The position numbers were made by a program, and so were the translations under genes. Shown here one piece after another: positions 11,301 to 24,600 of a stretch of 64,000 nt of DNA (within the stretch, counting starts at the first letter, position 1; every line of letters starts with the position of its first letter). Below the pieces are notes generated by a model. The model saw nothing but the letters and a program-made list of their open reading frames with translations, was not told where the DNA came from and made no database searches. This DNA comes from Linanthus parryae (Eukaryota; Streptophyta; Magnoliopsida; Ericales; Polemoniaceae), in contig JALGPY010000001.1 of NCBI GenBank assembly GCA_023055425.1, positions 73,526,994-73,590,993 of the forward strand. The letters run 5' to 3'.

Positions 11301-12316
11301 TCAAAAAAAATGTAGCAGATTTACTGCACGTGCAATTTTTTTATCAGTCACATTTCTGTAAGTTTGAAAAATAAGTCATTCTAAAATGTTCGGAAATTAC
11401 AATACGTTTACATGTCAAGGGATGAAAATGTTAAAGTAGCTGGGCAACAGAATTTTCGAAATCGCATACATTGCCACGAGAGTGCTATCCAAAATAGCCT
11501 CGAGTAAGTGAAGGATGAACGAAGTTTTGGAATTGAAGTGATCGAAACATTTCTATTCCCTAAAACTCAAAGCCTTTTGGGAAGCTTTAGTTTGACTTGA
11601 CCTCTATCAGCCCTTCTGCACCCACAAATATTAAGCAATAGAAAGCCGTGTGGAGTTTTTTCTTAATACGGAGGTCAGCTCATTTAAAAAAAAAAAAAAA
11701 TGTATGTTATTTTATTTTAGGATAAATTGGAGAACCATGAATCCGTTCAACCTACTGACAATAGCAACTTTCCTCGAAAAAATGACAATAGCAACAGTTG
11801 CGCTTATTTATCAATAAGAGATTAAATTACTAATAAGCATAAAATCATAAGACTGAAATGAATTTAGTTAAAGGTCAGTTACTTTCTGTAGAACTGTCAA
11901 CAGCAACGCTGTCATTCATGCACATCGAGGTTTAAGTCTGCATGTTGGTTTAGTGTCATTTATCCGGCTAATTTATCATGTGTGTGAGAAATAAGAATTT
12001 CCCTCCGTAATAATATGGGTTAAGATTTCAAGGGATCATGGCTGACCAAATTTATCAATGTTAGTTTATGACTTCGCGCCGTTAAAGAGGTGTTGCAGTA
12101 TCACCAGGAGGAAGGAACAAAACACACATGGATTGGTTCAATCATTATACATTCAAGAGATACATGGGCCACAAAAGCTACCAATGAATCAAAGAATCAA
12201 TCGACCAGCTTAAACGCGTTAACATAAAATTGGCATGTCATTTAGCCAATCTGGAAACATTGTAGTATAAGACAGACATATACGGTTTGCAGTTGACACC
12301 AAAGTATAAAGCATCC
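11301..12316. other. 3' flank of LIP1; no gene recognised
   Basis: No supported coding sequence. The right part should contain the LIP1 3' untranslated region; no clear AATAAA signal was seen close to the stop. Confidence 0.4.
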
Positions 12317-15258
12317 TCAGACATTTATATCCATTCGCTTTGATCTGGTACTGCCAACGTCCTGGGAACTTGACACAGCAAATCTAGGAATAGTATAGTT
12401 ATCAGGTGTTGACATGGGTTGCTGAGGATAGAGTGTTGGAGGCGGCGTCAGATTGTGTTGTGCTGGAAGGGGAGGCAGAACATTGTACTTGTAAGGGTCT
12501 CCACCAATGAACCTGCACATATGAGGAAGACTGTGAATACGCGTACAGAAACAAGAAATCCATCAAAGCAGCAACAACTCATTGTTGGAACACATTCGAT
12601 GAAATTATAGCACCCCGGGAAACTAAGAGAGAAATAGCACTTAAAACCCTGCTATCACTAGGCATTTAGGGGACACACGAACCAAATAGCCCCAAATACA
12701 TGCAAAGCACCTATGAGATTAACCATAAATTAGAGGCGGAACCAAAAGCCCTCCGCTCAGGATCATCTATCATTCAATCATACCATTCAAAACACAAGCC
12801 TATAATCATCGCAATGTAATGACCCGAGCAGATTACACCAGCAACTTCTTTACCCGTACCAACGGCTAAAAATGCTTAAGCCTTGAAGGTGCTAGTAGTA
12901 ATCCACAAGGTTGATCATATCCAGATATCAAACTCACAAATCTATAATGTGGGACGGGATACGACAATCCCCCGCCATATATACATCTAATCCACCATAT
13001 CAATCCACAATATCTTGATATGGGACGGGATATTACATGCAATGTAATGGAAAGAGAAGGTATGTGTAGCTTTATACACTAAGCCTATCTCCAATATTAA
13101 ACCTTCGTGACTTCATTAAAAGATGCAGCAGTAGACAGCACATTTCTTGTAACCATAATTGTTGGAATCTTACGATTCACTATTCATATCCTACAATTTA
13201 ATTCCATTCACCCATTAAACGAGGTGAATCCCTCGTGAATCTTTAATGGAAAAAAATAAATATGAAACCCGATTCAAGAGACCATTTGCGATGCAGACCG
13301 ATTTGTACAATTCACCGCATTTCAGCTAGTAGGCTAATCGAGACAGAGCCTGTCTAAGAAAATCTACTTCTTACATTTTTGATTGTTTTGCAACACATGT
13401 TAGTTTCCTAACGTTTCCTCCTTGTTTGTTTTATACAGTTCTTTGCTCTGCATACCATTTTATACCTTCGTTATTCCAATGTTTTAGGTGTGAGCAACTT
13501 CTAATTACTAGTTATGGATGTGAAGAATTTCTAAAAACTTCAGTTTGTTTATAATTAATATATGAATATATTGTTCATAGTTCTCAGAAATATGTTATTT
13601 GATTCACTTAAATAAATTGCAACTGAATTTCTACGATTCACAATTAAGTGAAGGTGAACTTAGAATCCTTGTATGAATCTCAATTTGATAACTATCTTGT
13701 AACCGTTGCCAGCTCCAAAACTGTTGGAGACACATTTTCTATAACAGTTTGGAGGTTGGACCAAAAATGCACCAGCTGATCAGCTCAGCAGTTCAATCAC
13801 TGATCCAATTTGAGTACCTCTACAGGATAAACTGAAGAGTAACGGCAGACATACATTAACATACTAAATTTAGTAATCTTTGGGAAAACGGAAAGTATTA
13901 TTTTTAGTTTTTTTTCAATATTCTTTGAGCTCCCCTACAGTATCGTCGCCGCAGTAGAGTTTAACCACCAAGTTCGGGATGGATTGGTGTGGTTCCTCTA
14001 CGCCTAGGACACCAGAATATCGAACCATGAACGAAGAAAGGCATGAGAAAAAAGCATAACCAGTCTACCTGGTTCAATTGAGTAAATAATAAATAAAAGG
14101 GTAAAAGACAATTACCACCCCTGGGTTTAGGGAAAAACCCACAGACCACCCCTGGGTTTTGGATAAAGACACTCCGCACCCATTTAACGGAATATTCTGT
14201 GGACACTTAGCACCCTTCTGTTATGTTCCGTTAGAAAAACGGTTGATTGATTTTTTTCGGACCATACTGCCCTTGTGTGTTTCTTTGAACTTTTTTGTCC
14301 ATGTTTATCATTAAGTACTCCAAGAACATCAACCCAAGAACATCAAGAACACCAAGAACATCTCAATAATTGTATCAAAACTTGTTTATCTATATCAAGA
14401 ACAACAAAATTCAATAAATTCTCTACAATTACCACCACAATTCTCTACAATTAGCATCACATTCATTCATCAAATAATCAACACATCAACAACTTATCCA
14501 AACCTATAATCAAATCCCATTCATTCACCAGATGAAGGAACAAATTAAAAGCCCACAAATCTGAGATTCAAATCTAAATTAGCAAAAACTCAAGCTCAGA
14601 GATGAATTGAAGTAGAAGACGCGTATTTGTGTAGAGGATAAGAAGATACCAACCCCGAACGGCGAGGAAAACTATACTTTTTTTCTATTAACTTGTAACA
14701 TTCCCAATCTGTAGAAAAAAAGCCCGGGGCTGTTCTTTCACCTTGGCTGAAATGGCATCATCATCATCAGATTATTCACTGAAACAGCCTCTCAGCCCCC
14801 ACTCTCTTCTTTCTCTCTCTCTCAAACATATGAAGGAGAAGAAGAAAAAACAGCTTCAGAAGCAGAGTATTTCTCATCCCCATTGAAAGAAAATCATAAA
14901 AATCCTCTGTTTCTGAACCCAAATAGAGCACCAACCCACCACTATGTATAACCCATCTTCGTCGTCCTCGTTGTCGCAGGGCTCAATGGGCCCCAATGGC
15001 AGCGGCGGAGGCCTCACCCGCTACAGATCAGCCCGGGCTCATTCCACTCCAACGCCGTCGATTCCGTCGTCGGGGCAAACCGAGACTTCTCCAACCAACG
15101 ATCTCAGTCCCGATACTTGTCCGGCGCCGACACCTCCTCCCTCTCCTCCGATTCGAGCTGAGATTGAAAGCTAGGGCTTTGACGGAGGAATCAAAGGGAG
15201 AAAGTTTGCTCTTTTTTTTCGGGGCTTGCGTAGAGGATGAAGACGACGAAGATAGATC

Positions 15259-15297
<39 letters not shown>

Positions 15298-18200
15298 TCG
15301 GAGAGGTGAGTCGTGAGGATTAGAAGGACGCCAGTAAGAGAGGATGGGAAGAGAGAAAGAGGGAAGAGAGAAAGAGGGAAGTGAGAGGAATTAGGGTTAG
15401 GAATGAGGGGAAGTGAGAAATTGGGGTAGTATATAGAAGGTAATTTTATGATATTTCAGGAGTAAAATGGTCATTTTGCCTGTGCTGTTAGTGCACTGTT
15501 TGCCTCCATCCAAAAAAAAGGTGCGGAGTGTCTTTATCCAAAACCCAGGGGTGGTCTGTGGGTTTTTCCCTAAACCCAGGGGTGGTCATTGTCTTTTACC
15601 CTAAATAAAAGTACATTTAATTAAAGAAAGTTTTGAATTATGTCTGAAACCCTGAATCGTATAATAATCATTTCTACAAGAACAAATCTTAACTTAAACA
15701 TAGCATGATCCACCAAACTTCCAAACCAAATAGAAAAACTAGTATTTCCTTTTACTTGAATCGAATAACTACACAAATTGTTTAAAAATTGTAAAAGATT
15801 ATTTTAAATCTTTATTAATCATTTGTTATTATGTAAGTGAATAGGTTCGAACTAGCAAGTGAACAAGTTTGTTAATGCAATTTGGTAAGACTGTACAGAA
15901 AGAAGTATGATTATTATTATCGCAACTGTAAATAAGTTTCATGTTAGTCAGGCGGTAAAATGTTTGTGTGAGATCCAACTCTCCCAAGTTCAGGGCATGC
16001 GGATTTAATAATTTTATTGACGAACAGCGTGGTCTGTAACTGCTCCGGTTCACCAATTTCATGGTTTCACCACCTGTCTCTACCGGTTCCCCATGTTCAC
16101 TTGCACTTCCAGTCCAGCACGTTTCCAGTCAGCGGTTCAACTGGTCGGACCACCCGGTCCGGTCTGGTTTCTTAAACTATGCTAAGAGGTCATTAGTTCA
16201 ATGTTTACGAAGTTTGAATGAAGTTCAGAGAAAAATATAGGAATATGATAAATCTACACAAGGGGTAAAAGTTGCAATTTAGCTACACAGCACAAGGAAA
16301 ACTGCATGTAAAAGTGCACATCTTCTCTCCCAAAAAGGGTGCACATCTGAAGCTCAAAAATGACACAAGCAAAATGACAGATTCAAGGAGCTTAGTCTAT
16401 CGAACAAAGGACTGGGTTGCAAACATGTCATGTCCATTAACCATCAGTGTTTACAAGCCCAGTCAGGTGACAAAATAATTGCATTTACAGCAGGTCAATC
16501 CTCCTACCATACATCCAAAAAGACATATTGTATGCACATCGCTCTTACCGTACACTGCGAGTACCGCCATGGAAAGCGATTAGGGGATTCTTAGTCTTAC
16601 TTCTCCACAGAAGGCAGAGGTAGGGAACCAAATAAGATATTTTGAGTGATTGCACGACATGCAAATGACACAATCAACTGAAAGTTCAGCTTCACAGTCG
16701 ACTGATTCCTAAAACAAACAATGTGGGAGCTTGGGATAGAACTTTAATGCTAGATCATTGAGTGAGTGAGACAAGCTCAAACCTCAACATAGGCAGTCCA
16801 TTAGTCAAGACCGCACCAAGAGGCTTACTCATATCCCGTTGAGCTCAGGAAGAAACCATGCACCAATCAGGATCATGGAGTATCTTACTCAAGGTTTTCA
16901 GGATCGTGATCCTACGTAGGATCGTGGAGTGCTCCACAGGATCGAGGATCGTAGGAACGGATCGGATCGTAAGATCCTACCAAAACTGTAGTTTTTAATT
17001 TCATATAATAACTAAAGTTTGAAAAAAAAATTAAAGATGCAAAAAATTGCACATAACTAGTGAACAATCAGGTTTTTAGTAAAGTTAAAATTGTTTTTGC
17101 AAGGGTACTTTTTAAGATAAAGACAAATAAATAATAGCTTCCTTTACAATACATTGAAGTCTTGGGGCTCTTTCTGTATTTTTAGAAGCTATGTTGTCTC
17201 TTTACAATTATTCAAAGATCTTGTTGCTAGTGTAGGCACGCTATTGTGTCATCCATGTAATTATTTGTAACTTTCCATCCAACAGTTATAATTCAATAGT
17301 TATACTTATACCCCTTTGTCTGTATACTGTAACCCTATTCTATACCATGAACATCGTTTCTCTCTCTACCTCCTTCACTCCATTTTTCTCTGTATCATCT
17401 TCAACCCTCAATTAGGGTTCTTACTTCTTCACCATTAAAAGATGGTAGATGAAGGCATGAAGCTGTTCCAGAGTACCCAGACAGAAGCCCTCGCCGGAGG
17501 TCCGTACGAGGCTGGCGACGCTCGCCGGATCTCCGTCGGAGGCTGGCGACACTCGCCGGATCTCCGTCGGAGGTCTGTCGGAGGCCGGCGACCCTCGCCT
17601 GGTCTTCGGAGTTGGCTTCGTCAACGTCAATCGGTGGGTCGCACGATCCTACCGATCCAACGAGTTTGGACGCGATCCCACCCAACTCTACCGGAAAACG
17701 ACTTTCTGAACGATCCAACTCGCCACTCCACCTCTGGGTCGTAGAATCGTACGATCCTACGAGTTGGATCGCGATTCTAACAACCATGATCTTACTGAAA
17801 AAATAAAATAAAATAAAAATTATCCGTTCAACCCAAAACTCGTCCTTCTTGGTACAGAAAGCAGAAAGTGCAATTAAGATGGTCATACGCTTGCACATCA
17901 AACCATGACATCAAGTTTTAATTAGGAATCCACCATCTCATTCAATCTTAAGACAGCATCGACTATCACTTTACCTTCCTCAAAAACATATCGCTCCTGT
18001 TATCTGAATTCGTCAACAACCAATCTCAACCTCGCTCCAGAATGTTTTAAGCACAGCCCACCAAACTTATGGGTCTCAGTCATTAAACTGAGTGAGTTGG
18101 CAAGTACCGTATATTATCACAAAGAAAAAGTATTCCCTGTATTTGAAGTCAACTCAGTCGTTCGCTTCATCTAGGAAATGCTAATAGAAATGCTTCTCAA

Positions 18201-18533
18201 TGTATTAAGTGATAATGTTTAATATTGGAAGTATGACAATTTTGCCCATTCCTTCATAAGAACCACAAAATTATGGAAGAGTTTCCTTCCTTACCCTTTG
18301 CACGCATATTCCCAACTACTAAACACTCTAACCGCCTTGAGCGGCGATCAAAATAAACCCTAAAATTATGCAAACTAAGTTCCAGACACTTCTGCTTGCC
18401 CTCAATGAAGAAACAGGTGGTTTGAGGTCTCAATGCAGCTGTGGGCAACACATTTTAGCAGACTGAAAACCTCCTTTTGTAGATTATCAGCTGTCAACAC
18501 TACTCCAAAGCAACAGTTCATGCAATAGGAAAA

Positions 18534-18606
<73 letters not shown>

Positions 18607-21600
18607 GCTAAATCTCCAGACCTCCTTGTGAGGAGAAGAGGAATTCCCGCTCAACCATTCTGAATTGAATTTTCTTTTTCACCGTGACGTCTGCAGTATT
18701 CTTTGCCTCGCAAAACTTTCTCAACATCATAAGACCCATGGTTTCGACGTAGACAAATAATCAGTCCATAATAATGTCCGTTGTGCATTATGTGACTCCA
18801 TATCTCCCTTCAACTACATATCCCTTGAGCTCGCTTCACCACCACAGTTGTCCATACATCCATCCTTGTCCAACTAAATTTCGTACCCAATAATCTCCTT
18901 AATAGGAATCCATCCTCTTTTTCAAACTTCCATAGCCATTTACCTCTTTGAGACTAGTTAACAAAAATCGAATATCTTGATTCAATAGGAGGTTTTGGTG
19001 CTCTCCTCCCCACCAATTTTCTCAAGAAAGTAAAGTCCCCTCGTCTCCGTAGCAAGTCCAACCACCAACCATGTGTTTTGGTCAACAAATTTACGAAGTA
19101 CAGATGAAAAGGTTGCCATACAACCCAAGTCCTTTGTAAGCTTCTGAATTGAAACTAGATTGGTAGACAATTTCGACACATGTTGAACATCCCTTAAGAT
19201 GATATTCTTGTTTATAACTATATCCCCTTGACCAGCAATCGTAACCAAAGTTCCGTTAGCTGTAGCAATTTTCTTATTGCTAGACATGGGCGGTAACAGA
19301 CAAAACTATAGTTGGGATAAGTCTATTACCCAAGTTCCTTTGGCAACAGATGCAGGGCATAGGGATGTGAATTGCCTGATAAAGATATTCAACAAATATA
19401 TGACCTGTCATGCTTTTCCACTGTTTGTAGCAGGTCTCTCAGCTTCTCGATCTCATCCTTACTCAACATGCTCATGTTGCCACCTCGATAATTCAACTTT
19501 TTCTCTGTTAAGTTTCCAACACCTCTCGTGAACTTAGAGTTACTGATATTGAAGTTGTAAGAGCTATGAACACAGCTCGAAAAAGGATCTGGAGTTGATT
19601 CAAGGAAGAAGGTGATAACACAGCCACGAAAAGAGTTTTACGATATGAAGGCCTAAAAAGAACCTGAGGTTCTACAGAAACATAAAGTTGCCAAATTTAT
19701 AAGAAAAAAAAAGAAAAAAAAAAAGAAAAGAAAAAGCTCTGATACCATGACAGAAAATGCAATAATCTCTTCTCTTATTGAGCCACTGTAATTACAGATA
19801 AATAAGAACTAGCTAATCTATAAAAGGAAAATCTCCTAAGATCTACTCCCACAAAATCAGTGATAGTTTTCTTTTAGAAAAAAATCAGTGATAGTTATTA
19901 CTAAGATATGCATTATGCTACATGCATATACAGTTCATGCACATCTGTATATTCCTTATATTCGACTACAAAATTTCCAATAGTTAATACCAAATAAATA
20001 ACAATTGATTCTGAAAATAATTTTTCAAGTGTTGCTAAGATTGCGTATGTTAGGTCTTACTGTTTAGCTGCGACTTAATGTTGGGGTTACACCCATTAGA
20101 TGTTAAAATGTGTCTCTCCATGGTTATTTAGGAGAGGAACTATATATAGAGCATTATCAAGGCAAATAATAGCCTAGTATGTCGGTTAAAAACGTCTTAA
20201 TACGGGCTTAAACAATCACCCCGTGCCTGGTTTGGTGATCTGGTCGTTCAGTGAGGTTGTTCTCTCACTTGTTCATACATAGTGTGACAGAGATCATTTG
20301 GTGTTTATCGCAAATCATCAGCTATATATGTTATCATAGATGCAGATGGTAGTGGGATTAAGGCCTATTAGTGGGCTCATGTCAATGGGCCGATCTGGGT
20401 AGACCCGGCCTCAACCCAACCCAAAACTTTATCATACTACCCCGACCCATGAACCGGCCCATTTATGTTGGAGCCCATTGTAAAAACGTGGGCCCAGACC
20501 TAGAACTGACGGGTATGACAAGTTGAACCAATTTATTATATAACACATCATAAAACAGAGAGACACAGAGTTAAGGAGTTTGATTGTTGGAGCCAGAGAG
20601 AGATGGACGAGACATATTAAACTGTAGGAGGGAGAGTGAGAGCCCGTATGGTAATGCTTACGTTTTCTAGAACGCTGCTTTTCGAATCTAAAAGCAGTTT
20701 TAATGTGTTTGGTAAATTTATTTTTTCCTGCTTTCTGGAAAGCAGTTGCTTTCCCACAGCAACTTTTGAAAAGCAGGGGAGGGGTTGCTATCCAGGACCT
20801 GATTTTCGATAAATGTATTATTTGACATTCTTATGATCTTATCCGTTAATAATATCAATAATTATTAATTGTAACAACAATATTTATCATTTCATTTCTG
20901 ATATTGTCATTTCGACAGTAACAACTCTAAAACACTAATTACCAAACACAAAATGTCAAAAGTGCTTTCCCGCAGCAGCTTAAGTACGGAATTTACCAAA
21001 AACTTTTTGGGTAGATTTCCACAGCAGCTTTCTCACGGTACTTTCTACAAAGCAGCTTTCTAAAACGCCACAGCATTACCAAACTAGCCCTGAGTGAGTT
21101 TAGGGAATTTGGAGAGAGAGAAAGAAATGGACGAGAGGTATGGAGTGGGAGAAGATTAAGGGGTAGAGAGAGAGATGGACGAGCAGAAGACTGGGGTGGA
21201 AAAAATTGAGCGAGAAAGAGGTTTGTAAAAGTTAAGAATAGAGACAGAGAGAAAGCAGGCGATCGGGGGTAACGACCTTGATTAGTTATGAGAGAGTGTC
21301 TAAGTTCGTTTTGATGAGGAGAGAGAAAATTACGGGGGAGAGAGACGATCATGGAGAGACTCAAAGAGAGAAATCACAGGAGGAATATGGTCTGATTGAA
21401 GGTGCTGGAGAACATCAAGGAGAAAGATAACCAACAAGATTTTCGATCAGAGAATAGTAGGTAAAGGGAGAAAATCAAGGGGCATGGAGAGAGATTAGCT
21501 TGATTTCTTTTTTTTGATAAGTAAAGATTATATTATAAACAGAACGGCAAGAGTACAAGATTGATCAACTCAATTGTTGATCATATCATATAAGTCAGAG

Positions 21601-24600
21601 AGGGGAGAAGTTGAAGTTGAGAAATTCCCTTCACACCAGAAACGGAAAGTATTTAGAAATTTAGTCCTCAATTGGTGCATAGACATATACTTCTCCTCAA
21701 AAATTCGCTGATTGCGCTCCCGCCAAATTTGCCAAATAATACACAAAGGTGCTATTCGCCAGATCTTTTTCCGAGTTGAGCCTTGACAACCATGCAACCA
21801 GCATTCTAACTGTGTCTTCATATCTATCGGTTGTACCCACTGGATCCCGAACACGGCCCAAATAATTTCCCAAAGACTCCTTGCAGCTGGGCAATGTAGG
21901 AAGAGGTGAGACACTGTTTCCTCGTCACCGTAACACATCACACACCTATTTGCAAGCTGGAATCCTCTTTTCTTCAGATTATCAATGGTGAGAATAGAAT
22001 TTCTAACTGCCGTCCAAGCAAAAAATCCCACTTTTAAGGGAGCACCAGACTTCCACACCATTCGATGAGGAAAGTAGACGTGAAAACCATTCAAAACGGT
22101 GTAAAACCCTGCCACGGTAAAATTCTCTTTGGCTCCTAACCAACAGAGTTTGTCATCTTTGCCAATATGCACATTGACGGAATACAATCCTGCCATAAAT
22201 TGATGCAAAACATCAACTTCCCAATCATGTACATTTCGTATAAACAATTAGCTTGATTTCTAAGAGGACGATATCAAAATATTGAGTAGTAGAGTTGTTT
22301 CTCCAAAAGAATTGAGTAGAAGGACCTGCAACGATTGATGGGAGAGCGAAAGAGTTAAGGGAGAAAGAAGGAAACCAGAGAGATGAGGGGACAGAATTAA
22401 GGATTCAAAATTAGCTTTGAGGGAGAGAAGCAACCCAAAAGTTCAAATTGGTGAGGAAAGAGCAAAGTTTTGTTGACGATGTATGAATTTCAATATTTTA
22501 AGGGTCTTATTTTGGGTTTTGGTTTTTACATATCTTATATTGGGTTTGGTTCTTGCGGTCCGGGTCGTTTAGCCTGTCAATCGGTCGGAATCAGCCCATT
22601 GACAGGCCTAGCGGGATTACCACCTTAACTGGTTCTGCAGGAAGATAAGTATTAACGTGGAAGCTTCTGGTCAGTCTCACTTATTTAGGCTATTTAGTAG
22701 TCTTGAGGAACTTGAATGTTGCTGCTATGTTTGAGTAGTGGCTATTGGGTTTTCCCAGTAACTTCCAATACTTTAATTGGAATTTTGACAAATTCTAGGG
22801 AAGGGTAGTTGCTAGTCAATACTTGCCTTTAAAAAACTTGTATGATTGATCCCGAAAGGCAGATTGGATGAATCGAAGTTCTAGTTATTATAAGGTCTAT
22901 TCAGACTCTTATTCTTATCTCCTATAGCTCCTAATCACTAGTTCAGTATACTTCTCTGGATTAACTGGTATGTCTAATTAAATTTCGTTTCTTCAAAGCA
23001 AGTTTTAGACTGATTGGGCCCGCTTCATTACTTTCTTGGCATTAAAGTTGCTTGCTCGAGACTTGGTATTCGTCTTTCTCAACAAAACTGCACACTGGAC
23101 TTATTGCATGAGTCCTATGTGATGCAGGATGCACCAAGAAGAGTTGAATCACTCTGATTCAGTAAATGCTCAACTCAAACGTGAGGAGAAAATCAATATT
23201 TATTCATAAATCAAAAGCTACAAAACAAGTGTAAACTGGAGCCCTATAAATAGGCAACAATGAAACAATCCTAACCAAACTAAAAGAACTAACAAGATAG
23301 ATTCCTAAAGGATAACTACTAACTTATTCTGATGAAAACTAATATCCTAACCAAGATAATACTAAATAAAATCATACTAAATAAAATCCTATATAACTTA
23401 GCATAACTTCCCAGTCTTTATCCGCATCACTACGTAGCACCGAAATGGGGACGGGGACCAGACGAAACGCAGATGGGGACGCCGGAACAGCGATTTTAAA
23501 AACTTGAGGAGACGAAACACCGGGGGAACGGCGATTTAAATATAATTACTATATATATATCTCTTATTTATTTACATTTTTTATAATGTATATAATACAT
23601 AAACATGTCCTATTAAAAAGCCCAATTCCTTGGGCTGTTTGCTTGTTTGATAGAAAAGTCCAAATAAACAAGTCCACAAAAGCCCATTAGGGATTATATT
23701 AGGAATGGCATGTTTGTAAAATCTGGAAAAAACAAGGGCAATACGGTAAAATAGGCAAGGAAGTGGGTTTATTCTTCAACAACATTTTGTCTTCTCCTCT
23801 CCCCTCTCTTCAGCCGCTCAATGGGCAATACAAATACAGAAAAGCCATGGCCGCCGCTCTAAGGTATGTCTTCTCCTCTCTCCTCTCTTCCACCGCCAAA
23901 CCCAGTTCCCGTCGCCGGTGAAGGAGCAGCGGCGTCGGCTAGAAACATTGCTGACGTCATGGAATTCGCCAAAAGGTCCGTGGATCTTGAAGGTCGGCGA
24001 CGGACGATCCCAGACGTTTCGTGAAAGATGGAACGCGTCCCCGTACCGTTCCAGTCAAGCTCTGGATTCCAATTTTTTGGGGGGACGCAAGCTGACATTT
24101 CGGGAGCGTTCCGGCATTCCGGACGGGTACGAAACAGGAACACAGCCCTATATGCTGTTCCGGTGCTTCATAGCATGAGTCTAATATGTTGGAGTTAAAG
24201 CCGATGGATACTCCTATGGATCCAACAACCAACATTATGGTAGCCCATCTTTGATAACCCTCCTTTACTCTGAATAATCACTTCTTACATTGGAAGAGAA
24301 ATTGCAAGATACAAAATAAGCTACTAGGTTATAAACCAAGAGAACTCTTAATCTATTCCTTACTAGGTTTCAGATACAAAATAAGCTACTGGAGATCATG
24401 TGGATACATCCTATTTACAGTGGTAAAGCTGTAGTTGCTGCCCTAATGACAAAAGACCAACATAACCCTAAAAGACACCTTTCATCAAGGCTAAGCAAGA
24501 ACATACAAAGTTTCTAACTTCATGGCTAAGTAAACAAAACGTCACTAGCAAAAAGTTCAGGTTAAAGCCTGCACTATGCTGCAAGATAACAAAGCCTGCA

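Larger units (their letters stand above)
20360..22610. mobile_element. hAT-type element containing a nested MITE and LINE
   Basis: Near-identical 8-bp duplications GTGGGATT (20352-20359) and GCGGGATT (22611-22618). The ends are related: AAGGCCTATTAG and gtcaatgggccg at the left, and reverse TAGGCCTGTCAATGGGC at the right, a common plant hAT terminus. No transposase; the inside is largely taken by a MITE (20641-21091) and a truncated LINE (21509-22246). Confidence 0.6.

Noticed and set aside
14944..15316. Treating the bHLH-like frame as a gene of the locus
   Set aside because: It lies wholly between MULE inverted repeats, is frameshifted and lacks the bHLH domain.
15930..16020. tRNA-like stretch with tagtcaggcggtaaaatg and aagttcagggcat
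   Set aside because: Boxes are weak, the stem pairing does not hold and no SINE borders were seen.
17401..17901. 166-residue minus frame with repeated Asp-Pro-Ala-Ser-Val-Ala-Ser units
   Set aside because: Comes from a GC-rich tandem repeat inside a hAT element; equally long frames run on the other strand.
18402..18599. 65-residue frame of Val-Cys repeats
   Set aside because: It is the (AC)n microsatellite read on the minus strand.
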